Assembly: GCA_949286815.1 (NCBI GenBank)
Contig: CASEEB010000040.1
Span: 1-7,507, forward strand
Length of the DNA stretch: 7,507 bases
Source of the DNA: an uncultured Eubacteriales bacterium
GTDB taxonomy: Bacteria > Bacillota > Clostridia > Oscillospirales > CAG-272
Direction of reading: 5' to 3'
Shown here: in pieces, positions 1-6,027 of the stretch
Position numbering within the stretch: the stretch's first letter is position 1
How the letters are laid out: each line of letters opens with the position of its first letter
Translations under genes and position numbers: made by a program
The notes under the pieces: model-generated
Told to the model about the DNA's origin: nothing
Database searches by the model: none
What the model saw: only the letters and a program-made list of their open reading frames with translations

Positions 1-252
1 TTTATGGACAAATATGAAAACATGTACGGATACGCCGCATATCTTGCCTCCGAATTTGAAAGTCAGCCGAATTATATTGAAAAAAGACTGTCCGGCGCAG
101 ACTATATGGAAGATTATTACAAGGAAAGTCATCCCGACGTCTGGAAATATCTTTCGGCAATTATAGGCGAAGAGGAAGACGGAGAGGAACAGACCGGGCA
201 GCAGGAAGAACAAAGTCAAACAGAACAGCAAAGTCAACAGCAGGGTCAATAA
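1..252 (+). CDS. 3' end of an unidentified gene with acidic, Gln-rich tail (partial)
   Basis: The reading frame is open to the left edge, with a Phe codon before the first visible Met, and ends at TAA 250-252. This is therefore most likely the last 80 or so residues of a longer protein; the ATG at position 4 has no visible ribosome binding site because the window starts there. The visible part is a charged, aromatic-rich, probably helical segment (residues about 1-54 from that Met, with a YMEDYYKESHPDVWKYL stretch). A low-complexity tail of Glu, Asp and then mostly Gln follows (about residues 56-82) and is probably disordered. There is no membrane segment, Cys motif or catalytic motif. I do not recognise the family and assign no function. 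It is the only plausible plus-strand gene here and converges on hisS, with a structured inverted-repeat element between the two. Confidence 0.6.
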   Translation, partial: FMDKYENMYGYAAYLASEFESQPNYIEKRLSGADYMEDYYKESHPDVWKYLSAIIGEEEDGEEQTGQQEEQSQTEQQSQQQGQ

Positions 253-282
253 AGTAATTTAAAATTTCAGTTATAACAAAAC

Positions 283-361
283 AAAAGAATCTTTGTATTA
301 CCAAAGCTCGCGGTATGCGCTTACGCATACAATCAGGAGTCTGACAAACAAAGATTCTTTT
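283..361. terminator. Inverted-repeat element, probable bidirectional terminator
   Basis: A perfect 14 bp inverted repeat (AAAAGAATCTTTGT at 283-296, its exact reverse complement at 348-361) encloses two smaller hairpins. These are GTATGCG/CGCATAC (313-319 with 324-330, loop CTTA) and TCAG/CTGA (333-336 with 341-344, loop GAGT). Together they would fold as a three-way junction in RNA from either strand. T-rich sequence follows the outer stem on the plus side (TTTTCGTTTT) and also on the minus side (TTTTGTTTTG). It lies exactly between two convergent genes, 30 nt past the plus-strand stop and 32 nt past the hisS stop, so termination in both directions is the simplest reading. The 51 nt interior is much longer than an ordinary terminator loop, so a small mobile or dispersed repeat serving as a terminator is an alternative. 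Confidence 0.6.
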
Positions 362-393
362 CGTTTTACCGAAAAATATATTTAAAAGAAATA

Positions 394-1665
394 TTAAAAC
401 TTATCAACATCCGCGTCGGAACGGATATCCACAAATACCGAATACCCTTCGCCCTCAAGTCTTTGCTTTTGAAATCCGAGGTTTTTGTTCATTCTCTGAA
501 CCAGAACTGTATTGCCTTCCCCTCTCAGACGCATAGCCTTTTTCTGAATTAAAGCGTAACTTTCGGCACTTAATTTTTTATCATACAGCACAGCGGTCTT
601 CGGGGCGCTGTCCTCGGGTCTGAAGCCTTTGTCCATAAGTGCTCCCACAAGTCTTTCAAAACCGATTGAAAACCCGCACGCGGGTGTATTCTGTCCGGTA
701 AAATTGCCCACCATGTTGTCATATCTGCCCCCTCCGGCAATGCTCGATCCTTTGAAATCCTCAGACTTTATTTCAAAAATCACTCCGGTATAATACGACA
801 TTCCCCTTACAAGCGTAGGGTCAAATTCAAGACAAAACCCATTGTCCGATATAACGCTTACCGCACGGCATATCTCATTAAGATTCTCAATTACGCCGTC
901 CTCAACGAATCCCTCAAGCGCATGTGAAAGAAAATCATATCTGTCGGACGAGTTCATCACTCCGTCGAACAGACCCATATATTTAGAAACACATTCCCGA
1001 GCGTAACCCGAATCCGCAAGTTCCTTTTCGATCCCGTCCCTGCCTATTTTGTCAAACTTATCAAGTATAATGAATACCCGGCTGAATTCCTCCTCGTCAA
1101 ATCCGGAAGCTCTCGCCATAGCGCTGAGGATACGTCTGTCATTTATCATGACCGTACAGCCTCCGACTCCCACGCTTTTCAGAAAAGCCGAGGTCGCGCA
1201 GATAAGCTCTATTTCGGCGCTGTTTGACGCGTCTCCGAAAATATCTATATCGCACTGGGTAAACTGGCGGTATCTGCCCTTCTGAGGTCTGTCCGCCCTC
1301 CAAACCGAACCTATCTGCATTGCCTTGAAGGGAAGCGGAAGATTCGCCGAATTGCCGGCATAATATCTCGAAAGCGGAACGGTGAGGTCATAACGCAGCC
1401 CGGAATCGACAAGCGAGTCAATATCCAAGTTTTGCGCCGACTCATTAAGCTTTTCTCCCCTTTTGAGTATTTTGAATATCAGTTTTTCATTTTCTCCTCC
1501 CTGCTTGCCGGTCAGATTTTCAATATGCTCGACGCAGGGAGTTTCTATCTGAGTAAATCCGAATGACGAATACGTTTTTTTCAGCTTATTCAGCAGATAC
1601 TCTCTTATCTCCATTTCGGCGGGAAGTATATCTCTCATTCCTTTTGTCGTTTCCTTGATAAACAT
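394..1665 (-). CDS. hisS: Histidine--tRNA ligase
   Basis: Cytosolic class II aminoacyl-tRNA synthetase that activates histidine with ATP and charges tRNA-His. Visible signatures, numbered from the ATG at 1665: an N-terminal KGMRDILP segment; class II motif 1 region with TQIETPCVEHIENL (about 38-51); GLRYDLTVPLSRYYA (about 89-103); motif 2 VWRADRPQKGRYRQFTQCD (about 121-139); the histidine-specific LVRGMSYYTG segment (about 285-294); and motif 3 ACGFSIGFERL (about 329-339). Length (423 aa) is normal, but the anticodon-binding domain after about residue 355 is only some 70 residues long and ends abruptly. The start could be ATG 1665 or the in-frame TTG just before it; ATG is preferred because AGAGGA lies about 9 nt upstream. 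The gene follows the small unknown gene by 38 nt and is probably cotranscribed with it, ending at the inverted-repeat terminator. HisZ is ruled out by intact motifs 2 and 3, the histidine motif and a residual anticodon domain. Confidence 0.95.
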   Translation of the reverse strand: MFIKETTKGMRDILPAEMEIREYLLNKLKKTYSSFGFTQIETPCVEHIENLTGKQGGENEKLIFKILKRGEKLNESAQNLDIDSLVDSGLRYDLTVPLSRYYAGNSANLPLPFKAMQIGSVWRADRPQKGRYRQFTQCDIDIFGDASNSAEIELICATSAFLKSVGVGGCTVMINDRRILSAMARASGFDEEEFSRVFIILDKFDKIGRDGIEKELADSGYARECVSKYMGLFDGVMNSSDRYDFLSHALEGFVEDGVIENLNEICRAVSVISDNGFCLEFDPTLVRGMSYYTGVIFEIKSEDFKGSSIAGGGRYDNMVGNFTGQNTPACGFSIGFERLVGALMDKGFRPEDSAPKTAVLYDKKLSAESYALIQKKAMRLRGEGNTVLVQRMNKNLGFQKQRLEGEGYSVFVDIRSDADVDKF

Positions 1666-1703
1666 CAAAAATAATCCTCTTTTCTGAAAATATCTTTTCC
1701 GCC

Positions 1704-2030
1704 TCAGCGGTAATATACGTAATAAACTATAACTGTCCGCTCTTTTCCGTCATGCTCAAGGTCGGGCGCGGTTATCACAACTCCGTCCTTTGACAGAAGC
1801 TCCCATGCCTGCATCTCTTCAATTTTGCACCTCATAAGGACTTCGGAAGAGGCAAACACAAGCAGTTCATCATCCTTTATGTTCAGTCCTCCGCTTCTGC
1901 CTATGACTTCGTCGACCCCGTCTTTTTTCTCGGTAACATATTTTACATGATGTCCGCAAATCCGCTCAGCCATATCCCATTTAAACCGCTTGCTGTCAGG
2001 ATTTTTGCTTTTTTTTGAAAATATACCCAT
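1704..2030 (-). CDS. Small conserved-looking protein of unknown function (108 aa)
   Basis: A 108-residue soluble protein starting MGIFSKKSK. The start at 2030 is chosen because a perfect GGAGG (complement of 2038-2042) sits 7 nt upstream; the 12-residue upstream extension in the same frame includes the ribosome binding site itself and is rejected. The N-terminus is basic. The middle holds GRSGGLNIKDDELLVFAS (about 44-61), and the C-terminus is a hydrophobic, beta-like stretch, DGVVITAPDLEHDGKERTVI followed by VYYVYYR. The pattern resembles a clostridial hypothetical family I have seen ending in a similar GK-R-x-I-x-x-YYxYYR motif, but I cannot name it or give a function. There is no signal peptide, membrane helix or metal-binding pair. 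It lies 38 nt upstream of hisS on the same strand, and a structured intergenic element precedes it. Confidence 0.8.
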   Translation of the reverse strand: MGIFSKKSKNPDSKRFKWDMAERICGHHVKYVTEKKDGVDEVIGRSGGLNIKDDELLVFASSEVLMRCKIEEMQAWELLSKDGVVITAPDLEHDGKERTVIVYYVYYR

Positions 2031-2037
2031 CCTTAAA

Positions 2038-2057
2038 CCTCCAAGACAAATAGTCTT
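2038..2057 (-). promoter_or_regulatory. Strong ribosome binding site with abutting hairpin
   Basis: On the minus strand GGAGG (2042-2038) is a textbook Shine-Dalgarno sequence 7 nt before the ATG at 2030 and fixes the start of the 108-aa gene. Directly upstream lies a 5 bp hairpin, AAGAC/GTCTT with loop TATTT (2057-2053 paired with 2047-2043), so the stem ends at the base next to the Shine-Dalgarno sequence. The stem is short, and a regulatory role is only a possibility; the ribosome binding site itself is clear. Confidence 0.6.
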
Positions 2058-2067
2058 CAAATTCAAA

Positions 2068-2209
2068 GCGGAGCAAGAAATGTGTAAAATTGCTTACAAA
2101 CATTCCCGCAAACGCCTGCGACAAGGCGCATAGGAGTATAACTCCGCGGGTTTCGGTGGGAGATTAAACTAACGCCGAAGGTCGGATACGGAAACCGCCT
2201 AAAAGGCGG
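2068..2209. repeat. Structured GC-rich intergenic element (possible dispersed repeat or ncRNA)
   Basis: The 203 bp between the methyltransferase stop and the 108-aa gene hold a dense run of complementary segments. Pairs read directly are: AATGT/ACATT plus GTAA/TTAC (2079-2087 with 2094-2104); CGCCT/AGGCG (2113-2117 with 2124-2128); GGAGT/ACTCC (2133-2137 with 2141-2145); CCCGC/GCGGG (2105-2109 with 2146-2150), which encloses the last two and makes a three-way junction; TTCGG/CCGAA (2152-2156 with 2175-2179); CCGA/TCGG (2175-2178 with 2182-2185); and CCGCCT/AGGCGG with loop AAA (2195-2200 with 2204-2209). GCGGAG at 2068-2073 can also pair with CTCCGC at 2142-2147. There is no coding potential. 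I do not recognise a named riboswitch, RNase P, SRP, 6S or tmRNA core. The strand of any transcript is not settled. Confidence 0.55.
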
Positions 2210-2233
2210 GGACAAATGCGCCATGTTATATAT

Positions 2234-3451
2234 TCAATTATCAAGGCTTTTGCCCGTCAAAAATTCATATGCCGTTTTATATTCACCCGCTGCCTTTTGA
2301 GATTCGGGCGAGTCTTTGGTTCTGCGTTTAACACCCCTCAGCAGAATATTTTTTGGAGTCTGGTCGGGGTCTATAAGTTCTATCGCCGCGGTATCATATC
2401 CGTTTGCCTCAAGGTATTTGAGTCTTAACGCGTCTGTAGCGGCGTCACACAGCTTTTGTCTGAGCATTGAATATTCCGAAATAAAACTCAACTCAGGGCA
2501 CTTTAAAATACGGTTAAGCTCATGGTGACAGCACGGGGTGGACATTATTACGTCCGCCCGAAAGCTTACCGCTTTCTCAAGCACTCTGTCGGTCGCGGTA
2601 TCACAGGCGTGCAGGGATAAAACCAGATTGACAGGCTCATCCGTCTCATAAAGCCCGATATCGCCCCATATAAATTCGAGACCGTCAAAACCAAGCTTAT
2701 CTGCCGTTTCGGAGCAATACCCGATAACATCTTCCTTGAGGTCAACTCCGGTCATTTTTACACTTCGTTTTTTTATTACAGAAAAATAATGGTAAACGGC
2801 AAAGGAAAGATAGCTTTTGCCGCAACACAGATCGCATATGCGCAGAGTCCCGTTTTCCGGAAGCTTATCCTCAATATCGCCGATCAATTCAAGAAACCTG
2901 TTTATCTGTCGGAATTTAGCCTGCTTTTTGTCATAAACACGTCCGTTTATGTCACTGACTCCCAGAAGCTTCAGAAACGGCTCCTCTCCGCTCAATATAT
3001 AATTTTTACGCTTATTATTTGAACCCGGAAGTATCCTTGCATACTCCGCCGCACCCGAACAATTGTCCGCGCACAAAGCCTGTTCAAGCTTTTTCCCGCC
3101 TATAACCACGCTGTTACCCGACTTCGACCTTCTGTACTCACAGTCCCCGGCGGTTGTCAGCAGATTGATCTGACAGTAATTTTCTATATAACTGCTCACA
3201 GTGTCAAAATCATTTAATGAAATATTCTCCTGTCTTGCCTTATTGTCCGCGAAAAAGCTTTCCGCCTGAAGCATATTTTCATTACCGATCCGCTTTTGGG
3301 TCATAACACATTTCACACAGGTTTTGTCAACCGGCTTTGAAAAAACCGCTTTCTTGAGAAGCAGCAGCTCGGACGACTTAAGCAAAAGCTCCGCAATCAG
3401 ATTCTGCGCGCTGTCATTTATGTTTTCCGCCATGTTTTCTGCTCTTGACAT
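2234..3451 (-). CDS. Class I SAM-dependent methyltransferase (Methyltransf_32-like)
   Basis: A 405-aa soluble protein whose C-terminal half is a Rossmann-fold methyltransferase. Motif I is DLCCGKSYL (207-215), the acidic end of strand 2 is GVDLK (235-239), LVLSLHACDTATD (277-289) matches the motif IV region, and TPCCHHEL (305-312) is a paired-Cys motif. The CGKSYL plus HACDTATD plus PCCHHEL combination is the pattern of the GSTCD/METTL25-type family (PF13679). The N-terminal about 170 residues form a separate, less recognisable domain joined through KFRQINRFLELI (179-190), a family hallmark. The substrate is unknown; an RNA or protein target is inference from relatives. The start at 3451 overlaps the plsY end by 38 nt with GGGAAAGG directly against the ATG. 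The ATG at 3433 is an alternative that removes six residues. Translational coupling to plsY is likely. Confidence 0.85.
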   Translation of the reverse strand: MSRAENMAENINDSAQNLIAELLLKSSELLLLKKAVFSKPVDKTCVKCVMTQKRIGNENMLQAESFFADNKARQENISLNDFDTVSSYIENYCQINLLTTAGDCEYRRSKSGNSVVIGGKKLEQALCADNCSGAAEYARILPGSNNKRKNYILSGEEPFLKLLGVSDINGRVYDKKQAKFRQINRFLELIGDIEDKLPENGTLRICDLCCGKSYLSFAVYHYFSVIKKRSVKMTGVDLKEDVIGYCSETADKLGFDGLEFIWGDIGLYETDEPVNLVLSLHACDTATDRVLEKAVSFRADVIMSTPCCHHELNRILKCPELSFISEYSMLRQKLCDAATDALRLKYLEANGYDTAAIELIDPDQTPKNILLRGVKRRTKDSPESQKAAGEYKTAYEFLTGKSLDN

Positions 3452-4382
3452 CCTTTCCCGGGTCTATGCTTTTGGGCACATATTTCGGATTTTTCTCACC
3501 GCAGTATACGCATTTTTCGCGGCTTACCGGAATAATCTGCCCGCATCCGGTACATTTTGTAAAATCCGAGTCCTTATACTCCCGCGTAACCGTTTCGGGC
3601 TTGTTTTCATTGTTTTCTCCGTCATTGCCTTTTTTATGCTTATCCGTCTTGCGGAATGAAATTTTGGATTCCTTACCCGCAAAAAGCCTTTTAAGATTTT
3701 CTCTGTGCATAAATATCACAAGAATCGCCGTAAGCACCGCGAAAGCGGGTATAAATCCCCCTTTGTCCTCACGGGCTTGTAAAAACGCAGTCGAAATCAA
3801 CGGATAGAGCGCAACGCCCATCACCGACGCAAGAGAAACATACTTTGTAAATATTACAATGATTGCGAAAATAAACAACAGTATGACAAAAGTTATCGGA
3901 CTGAGCAGCAGGACCACCATAGCCGTACAGGCAACTCCCTTGCCGCCTTTGAATTTATAAAATACCGGAAAAGAATGTCCGAATATCACAAAAAATCCGG
4001 CAATCGCGCCTCCGTACTGCAATGTAAGCATAAGCATTCCGAAGATAACCGCTACCGCTGCCTTAAGCAGGTCGCATATCAGTGTGACCACGGCCATTTT
4101 TTTGCCGTAAGTACGCAAAACATTGGTAGTACCCGCGTTTCCGCTGCCGTATGATCTTATATCCTCATGATAAATAAGCTTTGAAAGTATAATCGCGGGA
4201 TTAATGCTTCCCAAGAGATACGGAATGACAATACAGAGCACGGCGCTCACCACCATTAGCACCATTCTCAGATTTGTACTCGCTCCTATCTGCTCACAAA
4301 ACCACGCGTATATATTCCAGCTAATCCTGACAACCGTATCTTCCCCGCCGTTCTGGACGGTTTCAGCCAATTGTAAAAACAT
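3414..4382 (-). CDS. plsY: Glycerol-3-phosphate acyltransferase PlsY with C-terminal zinc ribbon
   Basis: Integral membrane enzyme that transfers the acyl group of acyl-phosphate (made by PlsX) to glycerol-3-phosphate, giving lysophosphatidic acid, the first step of phospholipid synthesis. The three PlsY motifs are all present (numbering from the TTG at 4385): GSGNAGTTNVLRTYGKK (80-96), FGHSFPVFYKFKGGKG (135-150) and HRENLKRLFAGKESK (227-241). Several hydrophobic helices lie between about 41 and 226. Two additions are unusual. An N-terminal extension of about 40 residues precedes the first family helix. A hydrophilic C-terminal tail of some 80 residues follows motif 3 and carries CTGC-x10-CVYC (Cys 278, 281, 292, 295), a zinc-ribbon pattern, before a basic end. 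A normal PlsY is about 190-220 aa; this one is 322. Start ATG 4382 is preceded by in-frame TTG, and GGGGA lies about 9 nt upstream. Confidence 0.93.
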   Translation of the reverse strand: MFLQLAETVQNGGEDTVVRISWNIYAWFCEQIGASTNLRMVLMVVSAVLCIVIPYLLGSINPAIILSKLIYHEDIRSYGSGNAGTTNVLRTYGKKMAVVTLICDLLKAAVAVIFGMLMLTLQYGGAIAGFFVIFGHSFPVFYKFKGGKGVACTAMVVLLLSPITFVILLFIFAIIVIFTKYVSLASVMGVALYPLISTAFLQAREDKGGFIPAFAVLTAILVIFMHRENLKRLFAGKESKISFRKTDKHKKGNDGENNENKPETVTREYKDSDFTKCTGCGQIIPVSREKCVYCGEKNPKYVPKSIDPGKDVKSRKHGGKHK

Positions 4383-4432
4383 CAAAAAATCCCCATCTTC
4401 CCGCCATCGGCAATATCCGCCCGAGGCATAAA

Positions 4433-4460
4433 AATATATAAAAACTTACGGAAACTACAA
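4433..4460 (-). promoter_or_regulatory. plsY: Possible promoter upstream of plsY
   Basis: The 163 bp gap between the DUF3006 stop and plsY is one of the longest in the minus-strand run. On the minus strand TTGTAG (4460-4455) and TATATT (4438-4433) are separated by 16 nt and lie about 50 nt before the plsY start. The match to a sigma-A promoter is fair, not strong, and the region is AT-rich, so a chance match is quite possible. No clear terminator for the upstream gene is visible in the gap, so read-through from DUF3006 remains likely. Confidence 0.3.
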
Positions 4461-4545
4461 CATCGGACAAAACGTCAAAAACAACATACTGTCAAACTAC
4501 ATACTCCGGTTTGAAATACTCCGAGAAAATGAAATATTGTTGCGT

Positions 4546-4797
4546 TTATTTATTTTTACCGCGGTCAAGAAGTTTTTCAAGTCTTCTTTTAGCCTCCGCC
4601 TTTCTTTTGTCGCGTTCCTCCGGCATGGGTGAAATGTCTTCCAGAGTACCCATACTCTCACGTGCGGAAAAGACATCTCCCTCACGCAGATCAAGGTCAT
4701 GAAAAATATCCTTACTTACCGAAAGAACAGTCTCGTCGTCACATACCAATACCGCAAAGTCTCCCTCAAATCTGTCTATTGAATATACCTTTTTCAT
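4546..4797 (-). CDS. DUF3006 domain-containing protein
   Basis: An 83-aa protein with the DUF3006 pattern: an N-terminal beta-rich part starting KKVYSIDRFEGDFAVLV (2-18), an acidic turn (CDDET), a segment around SVSKDIFHDLDLREGDVF (26-43), and a highly charged helical tail rich in Arg, Lys and Glu (about 59-83). The RFEGDxAVL and LREGDV elements are typical of the family, whose function is not established; a small OB- or SH3-like fold is only a guess. Start ATG 4797 is supported by AGAGG about 8 nt upstream. It sits 83 nt after the peptidase gene on the same strand. Family members in Firmicutes often sit beside secreted metallo-beta-lactamase-fold proteins; that neighbour is not present here. 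Confidence 0.8.
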   Translation of the reverse strand: MKKVYSIDRFEGDFAVLVCDDETVLSVSKDIFHDLDLREGDVFSARESMGTLEDISPMPEERDKRKAEAKRRLEKLLDRGKNK

Positions 4798-4880
4798 AGC
4801 AATACCTCTCCCCGCCTGAACTTTGATTTGTCGCGACTTTCACGCCGATATTCCTTCAAAAAATAAAATTCCGAAAAACC

Positions 4881-5963
4881 TCAGAAAAGCTCTGTCAGCT
4901 CCTTGGGACTGTGCGTAAAATTCAGAATACTTCCGTCGGGTTTTACTCCTATCATATCCTCGATCCGGCAACCGTACCTGCCCTCTATATAAATGCCCGG
5001 CTCTACCGTAACCACGTTTCCGCGCTCAAGTCTTATATTTTCCGGCACTCTTCTCGCGAAAGAGGGAGATTCATGAATGTACATTCCCACCCCGTGACCG
5101 AGACTGTGACCGAAGCATCCTCGGTAACCGGCATTGTCAATAATATTCCTCGCCACAAGGTCCGCGTCTCTACAAGAAATGCCCTCCCTTATAAAGTCAA
5201 GCGCGGCAAGCTGTGCGTCAAGCACCGTCTGATACAGTCTCTTCATCTCGGCATCAGCTTTTCCCAGAACAACCGTTCTGGTCATGTCCGAGCAGTACCC
5301 GTCAACCTTAGCGCCGAAATCCATAGTGAAAAATCCCTTTTCCAATTTGACATTTCTCGGCACTCCGTGCGGTCTTGACGAAGCGGTCCCGCTCACGGCA
5401 ATGGTTTCAAAGGCAGTGCCCTCCGAACCGTGTTTTCTCATATAGAATTCAAGCTCCAAAGCGGCGTCAATCTCGGTCATATCCGGCGTCAGGACCTCAA
5501 GTATATGCTTATACGCCGCGTCGGTTATACTCTGAGCCTTAATTATAGCCTCAAATTCGCTCTCATCCTTATATAAACGCAGCTCATCCGCCATTTCCGA
5601 GGCGCCGGGTATAAGCTGTCTGTCTCCAAACACCTTTTTGAATCTTTCAAAGTCCGAATATGAAAGAGTTTTATCCTCGAACGCTACCGAGCGCGCTTCG
5701 TTTTCGTCGAGCAACGAGGCAAGGCAAACAGACATGGAAGTCTCCGGCATTATCACTTCAAATTCATCCTTCGGGACGCATTCCTTCGCCGCCTCGATAT
5801 AACGGAAATCCGCGAGCAGATACGCTTTTCGTGCGGTTATCAGCACATACCCGTCCGTATAGTCAAGTCCGGAAAGATATCTGATATTAACATTTGAAGA
5901 AATGAGCGCCGCGTCCGCTCCGAATAATTTCATTTTTTCCCTGAAACGAGTCAATCTGCCCAT
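4881..5963 (-). CDS. M24 family metallopeptidase (Xaa-Pro aminopeptidase / PepP-like)
   Basis: A 360-aa cytosolic peptidase expected to remove N-terminal residues ahead of proline or cleave Xaa-Pro dipeptides. It has a creatinase-type N-terminal domain (about 1-120, with NIRYLSGLDYTDGY and LLADFRYIEAA) and a pita-bread catalytic domain (about 132-360). The five dinuclear metal ligands are all visible (numbering from MGRLTRF): Asp215 in TMDFGAKVDGY, Asp226 in CSDMTR, His290 in GHSLGHGVGMYIHESP, Glu321 in VTVEPGIYIEG and Glu335 in CRIEDM. The start at 5963 is preferred over the ATG at 5996 because AAAGGA lies about 7 nt upstream and MGRLTRFREKM aligns with the family start. Fragmentation is excluded: length and all motifs are intact. 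PepQ versus PepP versus YqhT-type specificity cannot be settled from sequence. Confidence 0.93.
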   Translation of the reverse strand: MGRLTRFREKMKLFGADAALISSNVNIRYLSGLDYTDGYVLITARKAYLLADFRYIEAAKECVPKDEFEVIMPETSMSVCLASLLDENEARSVAFEDKTLSYSDFERFKKVFGDRQLIPGASEMADELRLYKDESEFEAIIKAQSITDAAYKHILEVLTPDMTEIDAALELEFYMRKHGSEGTAFETIAVSGTASSRPHGVPRNVKLEKGFFTMDFGAKVDGYCSDMTRTVVLGKADAEMKRLYQTVLDAQLAALDFIREGISCRDADLVARNIIDNAGYRGCFGHSLGHGVGMYIHESPSFARRVPENIRLERGNVVTVEPGIYIEGRYGCRIEDMIGVKPDGSILNFTHSPKELTELF

Positions 5964-6027
5964 AAAAAATCCTTTCCTGACGCTATTCTGCTTCATATAC
6001 TAATGGATACTTTGATTATTATATAAA

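Noticed and set aside
1666..1703. T-box or other leader control directly ahead of hisS
   Set aside because: Only 38 nt separate it from the preceding gene, and no T-box core (AGGGTGGTACCGCG-like) is found in this gap or in the 2031-2233 region.
2031..2066. Upstream start adding MNLKTICLGGLR to the 108-aa protein
   Set aside because: The extension covers the perfect GGAGG ribosome binding site of the downstream ATG at 2030.
2068..2209. Known structured RNA (RNase P, SRP, 6S, tmRNA, SAM, TPP, FMN, purine or ydaO riboswitch)
   Set aside because: None of the conserved core sequences that I know for these classes is present on either strand.
3324..3807. Plus-strand open frames opposite plsY and the methyltransferase
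   Set aside because: Antisense to two well-supported genes; their hydrophobic look reflects the complement of plsY sequence.
4911..5378. Plus-strand open frame of 155 codons opposite the M24 peptidase gene
   Set aside because: It is antisense to a gene with all catalytic motifs, has no ribosome binding site of note, and its translation resembles no family; a shadow frame.
6018..6023. TATAAT on the minus strand ahead of the M24 peptidase
   Set aside because: No acceptable -35 at 16-18 nt and the stretch is AT-rich; the gap is only 64 nt, so read-through from the upstream gene is more likely.
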